From: Methylocystis sp. ATCC 49242 | Lineage (GTDB): Bacteria; Pseudomonadota; Alphaproteobacteria; Rhizobiales; Beijerinckiaceae | DNA: 64,000 nucleotides | Direction: 5' to 3' | Assembly: GCF_000188155.2 (NCBI RefSeq) | Contig: NZ_KE124774.1 | Coordinates: 4,170,934 to 4,234,933, forward strand | Shown: positions 25,680 through 33,893 of the stretch, piece by piece | Layout of the letters: each line of letters starts with the position of its first letter | Numbering within the stretch: the stretch's first letter is position 1 | The notes under the pieces: model-generated | Told to the model about the DNA's origin: nothing | Databases searched by the model: none | Seen by the model: only the letters and a program-made list of their open reading frames with translations | Translations under genes and position numbers: made by a program

Positions 25680-28670
25680 CTATGCCCGAGGCGGCGTCTC
25701 TGACAACTCCCTTCCGCCCGAAAGCTGCGCGCCCCGAACCGGCCCGACGATGTTGACAAATATCTCGCGCGTCTTTTTTTCCGTTTCGCCCAGCAGCGCC
25801 TCGAGATGCGAGAGGTTGGGCGAGTCCCCGACGCGAAGCAGGAGTTCGGCGAGGCCGCGCGGCGCGTCCGCGGGGCGGAAGGCGTCGTCGACGGCGAGGC
25901 GCAGCAGCTGCATGAGGCCCTGATAGAGGCGGTAGGCGGCGATCAGCGCCTCGGCCGCTCCTGCGTCGAGCAAGGCGGCGTCGCGGAGTTTCTGCAGGGC
26001 GTCGGGCGTCGTGGTCGAAAAGACTTCGGGGTGTTGGCGCCCGTGCAGCAGCATCAGATATTGCGCCAGAAATTCGATGTCGATAAGCCCGCCCGCAACC
26101 TGTTTCACCTCCCAGGGGCTCGTTGAACCCTTTTCCTTTTCGATCAACCGGCGCATCGCGAGCACGTCGGACTTGAGTTTTTCCGGGCTGCGCGGAAGCG
26201 TCAGCGCCGTGCGGATCGCCTCTTCGACACGGACGGAGAAATCCGCTGGTCCCGAGAGAGCGCGGGCGCGGGTGAGCGCCATGTGCTCCCATGTCCAGGC
26301 CTCGTTCTCCTGATAATCGGCGAAAGCCCTGAGGCTGACCGCGATCGGCCCCTTGTTGCCCGAGGGGCGCAGGCGGAAGTCGGTTTCGTAGAGCAGGCCC
26401 TCCGCGGTCGGCGCCGACAGCGCGGTGATGAGGCGCTGGGTGAGGCGGGCGTAATATTGCGGCGTGGAGACCGAGCGCTCGCCGCCGACGGACTCCGCGA
26501 GCGGATCGGCGTCGTAAAGCAGCATGAGGTCGAGGTCGGATGCGGCGGTCATCTCGCGGCCGCCGAGTTTCCCCATGGCGACGACCGCCGCCGCGCCGCC
26601 CTCGATGCGGCCATGCGCCTTTTCGAACTCCTCGCAGACGCGCTGGAAAAGACCCGAGATCAGCGTTTCCGCGAGCCGCGTGTAGGCCTGGCCGGCCTCC
26701 GCGACGGACACGGAGCCGGTGAGCACGCGGACGCCGATGAGGAATTTTTGCTCCTGTCCGAAAATGCGCGCGCGATCGAGCGCGTCTTCGTAAGAGCTGG
26801 CTTCGCCGAATTGCGCCGCGAGACGCTGCTCCAGTTCGGCCTGCGTCGGCACGGTCTCGAAGAAGGCGGGCTCCATCAGCGCGTCGAGCACGCGCGGACG
26901 GCGCGAAATGGTCTGCGAAAGCTTCGGCGCCGAACCGGTTATCGCGGCGAGGAGATTTAGCAGCCGCGGCTGAGAGACGAGCAGCGAAAAAAGCTGCACG
27001 CCCGCCGGCAATTTCGAGATCAGCTTGTCGAAAGCGAGAAAGGCCTGATCGGCGTTCTCCGTCGCCGCCAGCGCTTCGAGCAGTTTGGGCGTGAGTTCGG
27101 TGAGGCGCTCGCGCGCAACCGTCGAACGCGTTGCGGCATAGCGGCCGAAGTGCCAGCCGCGGATCGTCGCGGTGACGGTCTTCGGATTCGCGAAGCCCAT
27201 ATTGGCGAGCGTCTCGATCGTGCCCGGATCGTCGTCGTCTCCCGTGAAGACGAGATTGCCGGTCTCGGAAGTAAGCTCCGGCGCGCTTTCGAAGAGGCGC
27301 GCATAGTGTCCCTGCACGATGTCCAGCCGCTTCAGCAACGCCTCGGCGAAATCGGCGTAGCCGGCGAATCCCATCATGCGTCCGATGTTGGCGACGCCTT
27401 CTTCCGTGTCGGGAAGCGTATGCTTCTGCTCGTCCGCGACCATCTGGATGCGATGTTCGACGTCGCGCAGGAAGAGATAGGCCTCGCGCAATTCGTCACG
27501 CGCCCGCGCCTCCACCCAGCCGCTGTCGACAAGCTGATCGAGCATGGGAAGCGTCGCGCGCCCGCGCAGGCTCTTGTCGCGCCCGCCGGTGATGAGCTGC
27601 TGCGTCTGCGTGAAGAATTCGATCTCTCGAATGCCGCCGCGGCCGAGTTTTATGTTGTGGCCGACGACGGCGATCTTCCCATGGCCCTTGTGGGTGTGGA
27701 TCTGCCGCTTGATCGAATGAACGTCGGCGATGGCCGCGAAGTCGAAATATTTGCGCCATACGAAAGGCGCGAGCTCCTTGAGAAACTCTTCGCCCGCGAA
27801 AATATCGCCCGCGACGGGCCGCGCCTTGATGAAAGCCGCGCGCTCCCAGTTCTGGCCCATGCTTTCGTAGTAACTGAGCGCCGCCTCCAACGGGATTGCG
27901 ATTGGCGTCGCGCCGGGATCGGGGCGCAGGCGCAGATCGGTGCGGAACACGTAGCCGTCGCTCGTGCGCTCGCTCATGATCTTGACGATGCGCTTCGTCA
28001 TTTTCACGAAGAAATCGACGTCCTCTGAGGGGTCGGCGAGCCGCGCGCGCGAGCGGTCGAAGAAGACGACGAGGTCGATGTCGGAGGAATAATTGAGTTC
28101 GTAGGCGCCGCCTTTGCCCATGCCCAGAAAGATCCAGCCGGAGCCGCGCTCCGGATCGCGTATGTCGGCGAGTTCGATCTTGCCGGCGAGAGAGGCTGCG
28201 CGCAGCGTGAAGCGGACGGCGGCGGAAAGCGTGGCGTCGGCGATGCGGGTGAGCGCCTCGGTCGCCTGCAGCGTCTCCCAGACCTTGGAGAGATCGGCGA
28301 TGGCGATGACGAGCGCCGCCTCCTGCTTGACGAGCCGTAATTCGCGCATCAACGCCGCTTCATCGTCGGTCTCTATCGCCCGCGTCGCCTCGATGAGTTG
28401 CGCAACGCGCTGCGCCGGATCGCAGGTCAACGCGGCGGCGAGGCGAGCCGGATCGCGCGTTGCGAGATCGGTAAGATAGGGCGAGGAGCCAAACACGCCG
28501 AAAAGCAGGTCGCGCGCTTTCGGGCGCTCCGCCATGACCGCCGCCAGCGCGCCCCCAGCGACGGCGTCCTTCTCCAGCGCCCGTTCGAGCCCCTTCTGCG
28601 CCCTTTCGGGGTCGGCAGGGTCGATGATGACTTTCGCGCGGTCGATGAGGGAGGCGGCGTCGGGCGTCAA
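25680..28670 (-). CDS. glnE: Bifunctional glutamine synthetase adenylyltransferase/deadenylase
   Basis: 996 residues with two nucleotidyltransferase halves, as in GlnE. Deadenylase half: GKGGAYELNYSSDIDLVVFFD with the GSxxxDxD-like metal site SDIDLV. Adenylylase half: GKLGGREMTAASDLDLMLLYD. Each is followed by a GlnD PII-uridylyltransferase-like helical domain (GRGGIREIEFFTQTQQL; GGLIDIEFLAQYLMLLHG). It sets glutamine synthetase activity in response to PII and glutamine. ATG at 28670 gives MTPDAASLIDRAKV. Encoded alone, divergent from the DUF815 gene, 89 bases upstream of the parvulin gene. Confidence 0.96.
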   Translation of the reverse strand: MTPDAASLIDRAKVIIDPADPERAQKGLERALEKDAVAGGALAAVMAERPKARDLLFGVFGSSPYLTDLATRDPARLAAALTCDPAQRVAQLIEATRAIETDDEAALMRELRLVKQEAALVIAIADLSKVWETLQATEALTRIADATLSAAVRFTLRAASLAGKIELADIRDPERGSGWIFLGMGKGGAYELNYSSDIDLVVFFDRSRARLADPSEDVDFFVKMTKRIVKIMSERTSDGYVFRTDLRLRPDPGATPIAIPLEAALSYYESMGQNWERAAFIKARPVAGDIFAGEEFLKELAPFVWRKYFDFAAIADVHSIKRQIHTHKGHGKIAVVGHNIKLGRGGIREIEFFTQTQQLITGGRDKSLRGRATLPMLDQLVDSGWVEARARDELREAYLFLRDVEHRIQMVADEQKHTLPDTEEGVANIGRMMGFAGYADFAEALLKRLDIVQGHYARLFESAPELTSETGNLVFTGDDDDPGTIETLANMGFANPKTVTATIRGWHFGRYAATRSTVARERLTELTPKLLEALAATENADQAFLAFDKLISKLPAGVQLFSLLVSQPRLLNLLAAITGSAPKLSQTISRRPRVLDALMEPAFFETVPTQAELEQRLAAQFGEASSYEDALDRARIFGQEQKFLIGVRVLTGSVSVAEAGQAYTRLAETLISGLFQRVCEEFEKAHGRIEGGAAAVVAMGKLGGREMTAASDLDLMLLYDADPLAESVGGERSVSTPQYYARLTQRLITALSAPTAEGLLYETDFRLRPSGNKGPIAVSLRAFADYQENEAWTWEHMALTRARALSGPADFSVRVEEAIRTALTLPRSPEKLKSDVLAMRRLIEKEKGSTSPWEVKQVAGGLIDIEFLAQYLMLLHGRQHPEVFSTTTPDALQKLRDAALLDAGAAEALIAAYRLYQGLMQLLRLAVDDAFRPADAPRGLAELLLRVGDSPNLSHLEALLGETEKKTREIFVNIVGPVRGAQLSGGRELSETPPRA

Positions 28671-28764
28671 AAGGCGTTTCCTTGCTTGGCCGTCTAGGCG
28701 GCTGCTGCGCTACGGTATAATCCGGCTGGCCCGGTAAATCAGCCCCAGACGTCAGGGACCGTTC

Positions 28765-29613
28765 ATGTCGAAGAAGGATGTCGCCGCTTGTCTCGCCCGT
28801 ATCGCCGACGCCCTCGAGCGCCTCGCGCCGCCCGCGCCGCCGCCCCCGGATTTCTCCGCCGCGGAGGCTTTCGTCTGGCGCGCGGCGGGCGGGGCGTTTC
28901 ATCCGGTGCCCCGCGTCAATCGCGTCGACATTGACCTTTTGGAGGGGATCGACCTCCAGCGCGACATTCTTTTCGTCAACACCAGCCGCTTCGCGAAAGG
29001 GTTGCCCGCCAACAATGCGTTGCTGTGGGGCGCGCGGGGCATGGGCAAGTCGTCGCTGGTGAAATCCGTGCATGGCGCTCTGGCCGGGGAGGGGCGCCTC
29101 AAGCTCGTCGAAATCCATCGCGAGGACATCGAGGCGCTGCCGGACCTCCTCGGCGCCTTGGCTGGCGCGCCGTTCCAGTTCATCGTCTTTTGCGACGATC
29201 TTTCCTTCGACGGGCCGGAGACGAGCTACAAGGCGCTGAAAACCGCGCTCGAGGGCGGCGTGGAGGGGCGGCCGAAAAACGTGCTCTTCTACGCCACCTC
29301 CAACCGCCGCCACCTCATGCCGCGCGACATGATGGAGAATGAGGCGGCGACGGCGATCAACCCCGGCGAGGTCATCGAGGAGAAGGTCTCGCTCTCCGAT
29401 CGTTTCGGCCTTTGGATCGGCTTCCACAATTGCAGTCAGGACGATTATCTCGCCATGGTCTTCGGCTACGCCCGCCATTACGGGCTGGACGCGCCCGAGG
29501 CGACCATCCGCGCCGAGGCGCTCGAATGGTCCATGACGCGCGGCGCCCGCTCGGGGCGCGTGGCGTGGCAATATGTGCTCGATCTGGCCGGGCGATTGGG
29601 AAAGACGCTTTAG
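28765..29613 (+). CDS. AAA+ ATPase of the DUF815 family
   Basis: 282 residues. The Walker A motif is WGARGMGKSS (88-97). The Walker B-like block is FQFIVFCDDLSFD, and the family-specific run RPKNVLFYATSNRRHLMPRDMMENE follows, then LSDRFGLWIGFHNC and a lid helix region. The first ~45 residues include a Pro-rich linker (PPAPPPPDF). No membrane segment. The family is widespread in Proteobacteria with no settled role. It is followed at 13 bases by a small membrane protein gene, so the two are likely co-transcribed. Confidence 0.92.
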   Translation: MSKKDVAACLARIADALERLAPPAPPPPDFSAAEAFVWRAAGGAFHPVPRVNRVDIDLLEGIDLQRDILFVNTSRFAKGLPANNALLWGARGMGKSSLVKSVHGALAGEGRLKLVEIHREDIEALPDLLGALAGAPFQFIVFCDDLSFDGPETSYKALKTALEGGVEGRPKNVLFYATSNRRHLMPRDMMENEAATAINPGEVIEEKVSLSDRFGLWIGFHNCSQDDYLAMVFGYARHYGLDAPEATIRAEALEWSMTRGARSGRVAWQYVLDLAGRLGKTL

Positions 29614-29626
29614 AGGGAGGCGCGCA

Positions 29627-29947
29627 ATGATCAGGTGGGGCGTTCTGCTGGCCTTGGCCGCCGTCGCGACTCTCCTCATCTGGCTACTCGTCCCGAAAGA
29701 CGAAAAAGAACGCCTGGCGCCGATCGAGGGCCGTGCCCGCGGCGATCTGCTGGAGGCCTGCAATCAGGCCGCCGCAGCTGCGGGCCGCCCCGAGCGCTTC
29801 TCGCCCGCAGACGTGACGACGCGGGTCGAAGAGGTTGGCGCGCAGGGCGGCGTCGTCGCGCTCGTGTCGGTTCTGGAGGCGCGACGCGGCGGCCTGATCT
29901 GCCGATGGAACGGCGCCGATGCGGCGACGATCAGATCGGCCGACTGA
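29627..29947 (+). CDS. Small membrane-anchored protein
   Basis: 106 residues. The start is ATG 29627, preceded by AGGGAGG. One N-terminal membrane segment (MIRWGVLLALAAVATLLIWLLV) leads to a soluble domain of about 75 residues with two Cys (LEACNQAA, GLICRW). No family recognised. It lies directly behind the DUF815 ATPase gene in the same direction, so the two may act together, but nothing in the sequence proves this. Confidence 0.7.
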   Translation: MIRWGVLLALAAVATLLIWLLVPKDEKERLAPIEGRARGDLLEACNQAAAAAGRPERFSPADVTTRVEEVGAQGGVVALVSVLEARRGGLICRWNGADAATIRSAD

Positions 29948-29966
29948 GCCGCGCCTTTCCCGCCCT

Positions 29967-30422
29967 TTATTGGGCCGGGTGCGAATGGTCCGCGTCATGC
30001 GGCGGCACGGGCATCAGCGATCCCTTGCCCTCGGGCAGCGAGGCCGGCAGCAGCTCGAAGTTCAGGAGCACGACGGGAACCGATCCCGCGTTGCTCGATT
30101 CATGTGTCATGGCGCCTGTCTCGGTGAAGCAGTCGCCGGGCTTGTAGACGGTCGTCTTGCCGCCGATCTCATAGGTCAGTTCGCCGGAGGTGATGCAACG
30201 CAGGCCCGGACCGATGTGATGATGCGCATGCATGTAGCCCGCAGGGTCCATGCTCACTTCCGTCACCCGGATGCGATATTTGCCGTTGAGTTCGGAGAGA
30301 TGTCCGAGGTCGGCGAGTTCCGCTTTCACCTTGGCGTGAAAGCCCTTGAGGTCGACGCCATCGGCGCGGGCGGCCCCCGCCGCAAACAGGCAGGCGATGG
30401 CGATGGCGGATTTCTTCAGCAT
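29967..30422 (-). CDS. Exported cupin-domain protein
   Basis: 151 residues: signal peptide MLKKSAIAIACLFAAGAARA, then a single cupin domain. Metal-ligand motifs of the first cupin box are visible in GYMHAHHHIGPGLRCITSGELTYEIGG (three His and a Glu), and the second box follows in YKPGDCFTETGAMTHES. It probably binds a metal in the periplasm; whether it is an enzyme or a binding protein is open. Cupins with this arrangement often act on small organic ligands. The gene stands alone, convergent with the small membrane protein gene. Confidence 0.88.
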   Translation of the reverse strand: MLKKSAIAIACLFAAGAARADGVDLKGFHAKVKAELADLGHLSELNGKYRIRVTEVSMDPAGYMHAHHHIGPGLRCITSGELTYEIGGKTTVYKPGDCFTETGAMTHESSNAGSVPVVLLNFELLPASLPEGKGSLMPVPPHDADHSHPAQ

Positions 30423-30507
30423 TGGGCGCTCCCTTGTTCGTTACCCATTGCGGTCGAGCTTATCTCGCCACGGGAGCGCGGCAAGAGAGGAAGTCACATG
30501 GCGTGGG

Positions 30508-31197
30508 TCAGACCGTCTTCCCCTTGAAGCGGCAAAGATCGTTGATCAGGCAACGCGGACATTCCGGCTTGCGCGCCTTGCACACATAGCGCCCGTGCAG
30601 GATCAGCCAATGATGGGCGTGCAGGAGATATTCCTCCGGCACGATGGACTCCAGGCCCGCCTCGACCGCCTCGGGCGTCGCGCCTTTCGCGAGCGGAAGG
30701 CGGTTGGAGACGCGAAAGATATGCGTGTCCACCGCGATCACCGGCTGGTGATAGGCGATGTTGAGCACGACATTCGCCGTCTTTCGGCCCACGCCGGGAA
30801 GCGCCGTCAGCTCCTCGCGCGTGCGCGGCACGTCGCCGCCATGGCGCTCGATGAGCAGCTGCGACAGGGCGACGACATTCTTCGCCTTGGAGCGAAACAG
30901 CCCGATCGTCTTGATCGCTTCGCGCACCCGGTCCTCGCCGAGCGCGACCATTTTTTCCGCAGTGTCGGCCATGGCGAAAAGCGCGGGCGTCGCCTTGTTG
31001 ACGCCGGCGTCCGTCGCCTGCGCGGAGAGCACGACGGCGACGAGCAGGATGAACGGATTCGTATAGTAAAGCTCGCCCTTGGGCTCCGGATTGGCCTCGC
31101 GCAGCCGGGCAAAAATCGCCTCGACGCGCGCGGCCTCGGCCGCCGGTAGCCGCCGCCGCGCCGCGCGTTTTCGATTTTGGGTGGTTTTTACCGCCAT
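30508..31197 (-). CDS. nth: Endonuclease III (DNA glycosylase/AP lyase)
   Basis: 229 residues from ATG 31197 (a longer open frame upstream reads antisense into the DUF2244 gene and is not used). Nth removes oxidised pyrimidines. The helix-hairpin-helix LPGVGRKTANVVLN carries the catalytic Lys, VDTHIFRVSNRL the catalytic Asp, and the 4Fe-4S cluster ligands are at the C-terminus in a C-x6-C-x2-C-x5-C pattern (CKARKPECPRCLINDLC). The N-terminus is basic (KTTQNRKRAARRR). Divergent from the DUF2244 gene with 51 bases between starts. Confidence 0.97.
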   Translation of the reverse strand: MAVKTTQNRKRAARRRLPAAEAARVEAIFARLREANPEPKGELYYTNPFILLVAVVLSAQATDAGVNKATPALFAMADTAEKMVALGEDRVREAIKTIGLFRSKAKNVVALSQLLIERHGGDVPRTREELTALPGVGRKTANVVLNIAYHQPVIAVDTHIFRVSNRLPLAKGATPEAVEAGLESIVPEEYLLHAHHWLILHGRYVCKARKPECPRCLINDLCRFKGKTV

Positions 31198-31248
31198 TGG
31201 CGCGTTATATCTTTGTCTTCGCAGAGGCGAAAGCGCTGGGCAGCAGGG

Positions 31249-31740
31249 ATGTCCGACCCGTTCGAGCGAAAAATCTATGAAGCGCGGCTTTCGCCGCATC
31301 GCTCGATGACGCCGCGCGCCTTCTATCTGTTCATCGTCGTCTATTGCGTCGCGCAACTCGTTTTCGCGCTGCCCTTTCTCTTCATGGGCGCCTGGCCGGT
31401 CGCGGGCTTCATGGGGCTCGACGCGCTGGCGCTCTATATCGCCTTCCGAATCAGCTTTCGCTCCGCCGGCGCCTATGAGACGCTCGACCTGACCGCGCTG
31501 GAGCTGGTTTTCGCGCGGGTGGACGTCGGCGGGCGGCGGCGCGAGTGGCGATTCAACCCATCGTGGGTGCGGCTGCAGCAGGATGTGCACGAGGAGTTCG
31601 GCACGCAGAGCGTGGCGCTGGTTTCGCGCGGGGAGATCGTCGAAATCGGCGCCTTTCTCGGCCCTGAGCAGAAAGCCGAACTCGCCCGCGATCTCGATCG
31701 CGCCCTGGCGACCGCGAGACGCGGACCCCTCTTCGAATAG
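31249..31740 (+). CDS. DUF2244 membrane protein
   Basis: 163 residues from ATG 31249 (GCAGGG upstream). Two membrane helices near the N-terminus (AFYLFIVVYCVAQLVFALPF and a segment around GFMGLDALALYIAF) precede a soluble domain with WRFNPSWVRLQ and SRGEIVEIGAFLGPEQKAELA, the pattern of the DUF2244 family common in alphaproteobacteria. Members often sit near cytochrome oxidase or nth genes; here it is divergent from nth. Function not established. The stop touches the stop of the convergent DedA gene. Confidence 0.88.
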   Translation: MSDPFERKIYEARLSPHRSMTPRAFYLFIVVYCVAQLVFALPFLFMGAWPVAGFMGLDALALYIAFRISFRSAGAYETLDLTALELVFARVDVGGRRREWRFNPSWVRLQQDVHEEFGTQSVALVSRGEIVEIGAFLGPEQKAELARDLDRALATARRGPLFE

Positions 31741-32388
31741 TCACGGTTCGGCGCGCTGGCTCATCACGTCATCGGCCTGGCGCATCAGGCGCTGCTCATG
31801 TTGCTTGTAATAACGCCAAAGCAGGAATAGCCCGACGAGAAGCGCAATGCCCGCCGTCGTCGTGATCGAGCCTTCGACCTTCTGGAAGCTGGCGGTGAGA
31901 GAAAAGGCGCCGAAACCGAAGACCGCCGCCCACACGACGCCGCCCGTCGCATTGTAGAACATGAAGCGTCCCGGCGGCACGCGATTGGCGCCGGCCAGCA
32001 GCGCAGCCAGGATTCGCAGGATCGAGATGAAGCGGCCGAAGAAAACGATCGCCCCGCCCCATTTGTAGAAGAGATATTGGCCGAGCCGCAGCTTCTCCGG
32101 CCCGAGGCCGATGCGGCGTCCATGGCGCTCCAGCATCTTCACGCCGAAATTTCGCCCGATCCAGTAACCGACGTTGTCTCCGACGATGGCGCCCGCCGCG
32201 GCGGCGAAAACGATCGTCTCGATCGACATGGCGCCCGACAGGCGCGCATAGATCGCCGCGCCCACGAGCATGGTCTCGCCCGGTAACGGCAGGCCCGCGC
32301 TCTCCATCGCGACGATGACGAAAATCGCCCAATAGCCATAGGTGGAGAGAATTGCGGCGATCTGCGCCTGATCGAGAAGATGCGTCAT
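31741..32388 (-). CDS. DedA family membrane protein
   Basis: 215 residues with four to five membrane helices. DedA/SNARE-associated motifs include ESAGLPLPGETMLVGAAIYA, AIVGDNVGYWIGRNFG and FFGRFISILRILAALLAGANRVPPGRFMFYNATGGVVWA (with the conserved FxRxxP-like GR segment). DedA proteins are linked to lipid-carrier recycling (undecaprenyl phosphate or phospholipid flipping), proton-motive force and envelope stress. A basic C-terminal tail (LWRYYKQHEQRLMRQ) faces the cytoplasm. Monocistronic as far as can be seen. Confidence 0.94.
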   Translation of the reverse strand: MTHLLDQAQIAAILSTYGYWAIFVIVAMESAGLPLPGETMLVGAAIYARLSGAMSIETIVFAAAAGAIVGDNVGYWIGRNFGVKMLERHGRRIGLGPEKLRLGQYLFYKWGGAIVFFGRFISILRILAALLAGANRVPPGRFMFYNATGGVVWAAVFGFGAFSLTASFQKVEGSITTTAGIALLVGLFLLWRYYKQHEQRLMRQADDVMSQRAEP

Positions 32389-32493
32389 GTTTTCCGGGTC
32401 GATGGAGCGTATCGCGAAGATATAGGCCCAAAAAAGGAAAAAGCGACATCGTTGACGACGCCGCTTTTGTTGGGTTCGCGGTTGCGCGCCCGT

Positions 32494-32850
32494 TCAGTGG
32501 AGCTGATGCATTCCTTTGCAGCTCACGCCGACGACATAGGGGCGCCCCATGGACGCCTCGTCATCGAAAAAAAGCGCGCTATCTTCCAATGCCGGTTCGA
32601 GAACAGCGCGCAGCCCATGGAGCAGGGGCTGATCAGCGCCAGAGATTTTTTCGCGAAGGGCTTCAAAAGCCGAATCGTCAGCTCGGCGCGCGAATTCGCG
32701 AACGACGATGACGACGAATCTGCCAACTTCCACACCCTTCTCATGGGCAGCGACGCGGACCCGTTCGGCGAAGCGGCCACCGATGCACGAAAGCGCCGCC
32801 TTGGCGACCATTTCGTTGGAACAGGAATGGATCAGATCCGCGATCACCAT
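32494..32850 (-). CDS. Small conserved hypothetical protein
   Basis: 118 residues. Start ATG 32850 is set by a strong GGAGG five bases upstream; a longer frame exists but its extra N-terminus is low-complexity (RRRDEDKRRR). The sequence contains VGRFVVIVVREFARRADD followed by a helix and SGADQPLLHGLRAVLEPAL, which look like a compact helical domain. No signal or membrane segment. I do not recognise the family. A and T content is higher than in neighbouring genes, suggesting a less constrained or acquired gene. Confidence 0.65.
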   Translation of the reverse strand: MVIADLIHSCSNEMVAKAALSCIGGRFAERVRVAAHEKGVEVGRFVVIVVREFARRADDSAFEALREKISGADQPLLHGLRAVLEPALEDSALFFDDEASMGRPYVVGVSCKGMHQLH

Positions 32851-33313
32851 GGCGACCTCCGCTTTCCTTGTTGTTCCAGCCCTTCGTCTTTTATCTTCGT
32901 CCCGGCGCCGCCCTCGGCAGTCGTCGGGCGATTCCATTCTGGATTGTAAAACTTCAACATGAACCTTGCATGTATGGAGATCGTCAGATCTGCCAACGAT
33001 CCCTCGAATTTCTATTATGGTGAACGACTCGCCGCGAGAATTCTTCACCGCGGCTTTGCCCTGACGCGCCGTCAAGGAGCGCATCATCACGGCCCGCTTT
33101 ACGTCTCGCCTGTGACAGAAAGACGACCAGCGTTGACTCCCGTATCGACGCGCCTCGAACTCAACGCGCGCATCATTACAGAGCCGCTCATGGGTAAACG
33201 CGCGACTTCGATAGAAGTTTCCGCGCTTTCAAAAAATTCGTTGCTGCGCCCGCTCACATGCCTGTGCGACGCAAAAGCATGGTGCAGCGCGGCACCAACG
33301 CCGCGCGCAAATC
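32851..33313. other. 463-base intergenic stretch without supported gene
   Basis: Between the small protein gene and the VOC gene, with lower G+C than the flanks. Open frames across it on both strands have no recognisable domain, signal peptide or ribosome-binding site. It should contain the promoter for the leftward 32494-32850 gene. No repeat, tRNA or terminator was seen. Confidence 0.5.
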
Positions 33314-33754
33314 TCACCACACGCCAATATTCGGCGCCGAGGCCCAGGGCTCAGCGGGCGATAGCGACTTTCCGTTTTGCAGAAGCTCGATGGAGATATT
33401 ATCGGGCGTGCGCACAAAGGCCATGTGCCCGTCGCGCGGCGGCCGGTTGATTGTCACGCCGGCCGCTTGCAGTCTCGAGCAGACTTCGTAGATGTCGTCT
33501 ACGGCAAAAGCGAGATGGCCGAAATTGCGCCCGCCGCCATATTCGTGCTCGTCCCAGTTATAGGTCAGTTCGATCAATGGCGCGTCGGTCTCGCGCGCGT
33601 GGTCGGCGTCGGCGGGCGCCGCGAGATAGACCAGAGTGTAGCGGCCCTTCTCGTTCTCCATGCGGCGGATTTCCTTCAGGCCGAGAATGTCGCAGAAAAA
33701 ATGCAGCGAACGGTCAAGATCGCCGACCCGTATCATTGTATGCAGGAACTTCAT
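33314..33754 (-). CDS. gloA: Lactoylglutathione lyase (glyoxalase I)
   Basis: 146 residues. The start is one of two consecutive ATGs (33757/33754), giving [20 protein letters not shown]. The two beta-alpha-beta-beta-beta modules of glyoxalase I are complete, with [12 protein letters not shown], the metal ligand region [23 protein letters not shown] and ending [17 protein letters not shown]. Metal ligands His (start), Glu (IELTYN), His (GHLAF) and Glu (SIELLQ) are all present. It converts the methylglyoxal-glutathione adduct to lactoylglutathione. The protein is 10-15 residues longer at the C-terminus than the E. coli enzyme. Single gene. Confidence 0.94.
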   Translation of the reverse strand: MKFLHTMIRVGDLDRSLHFFCDILGLKEIRRMENEKGRYTLVYLAAPADADHARETDAPLIELTYNWDEHEYGGGRNFGHLAFAVDDIYEVCSRLQAAGVTINRPPRDGHMAFVRTPDNISIELLQNGKSLSPAEPWASAPNIGVW

Positions 33755-33893
33755 CATGGGTCTCCGGTTGAAGCGGCGCATCATAGCATTTTCGCAGCGC
33801 TCCGCGCCGGGGTTCGCGCGGTTTGCGTCGGCGGGCCGGCCTTGCTAGGTCATGCGGCATGAGCCCCAGCCTGCGGCCAGATGAGGCCATTCC

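Noticed and set aside
25680-26292. An extended N-terminus for the parvulin gene that overlaps glnE
   Set aside because: The extension is Arg/Pro-rich and out of frame with real glnE coding. A signal peptide and ribosome-binding site mark ATG 25590 as the start.
32380-32949. A 189-codon plus-strand frame over the small unknown gene
   Set aside because: No ribosome-binding site and no domain. The minus-strand frame has GGAGG and a compact helical pattern.
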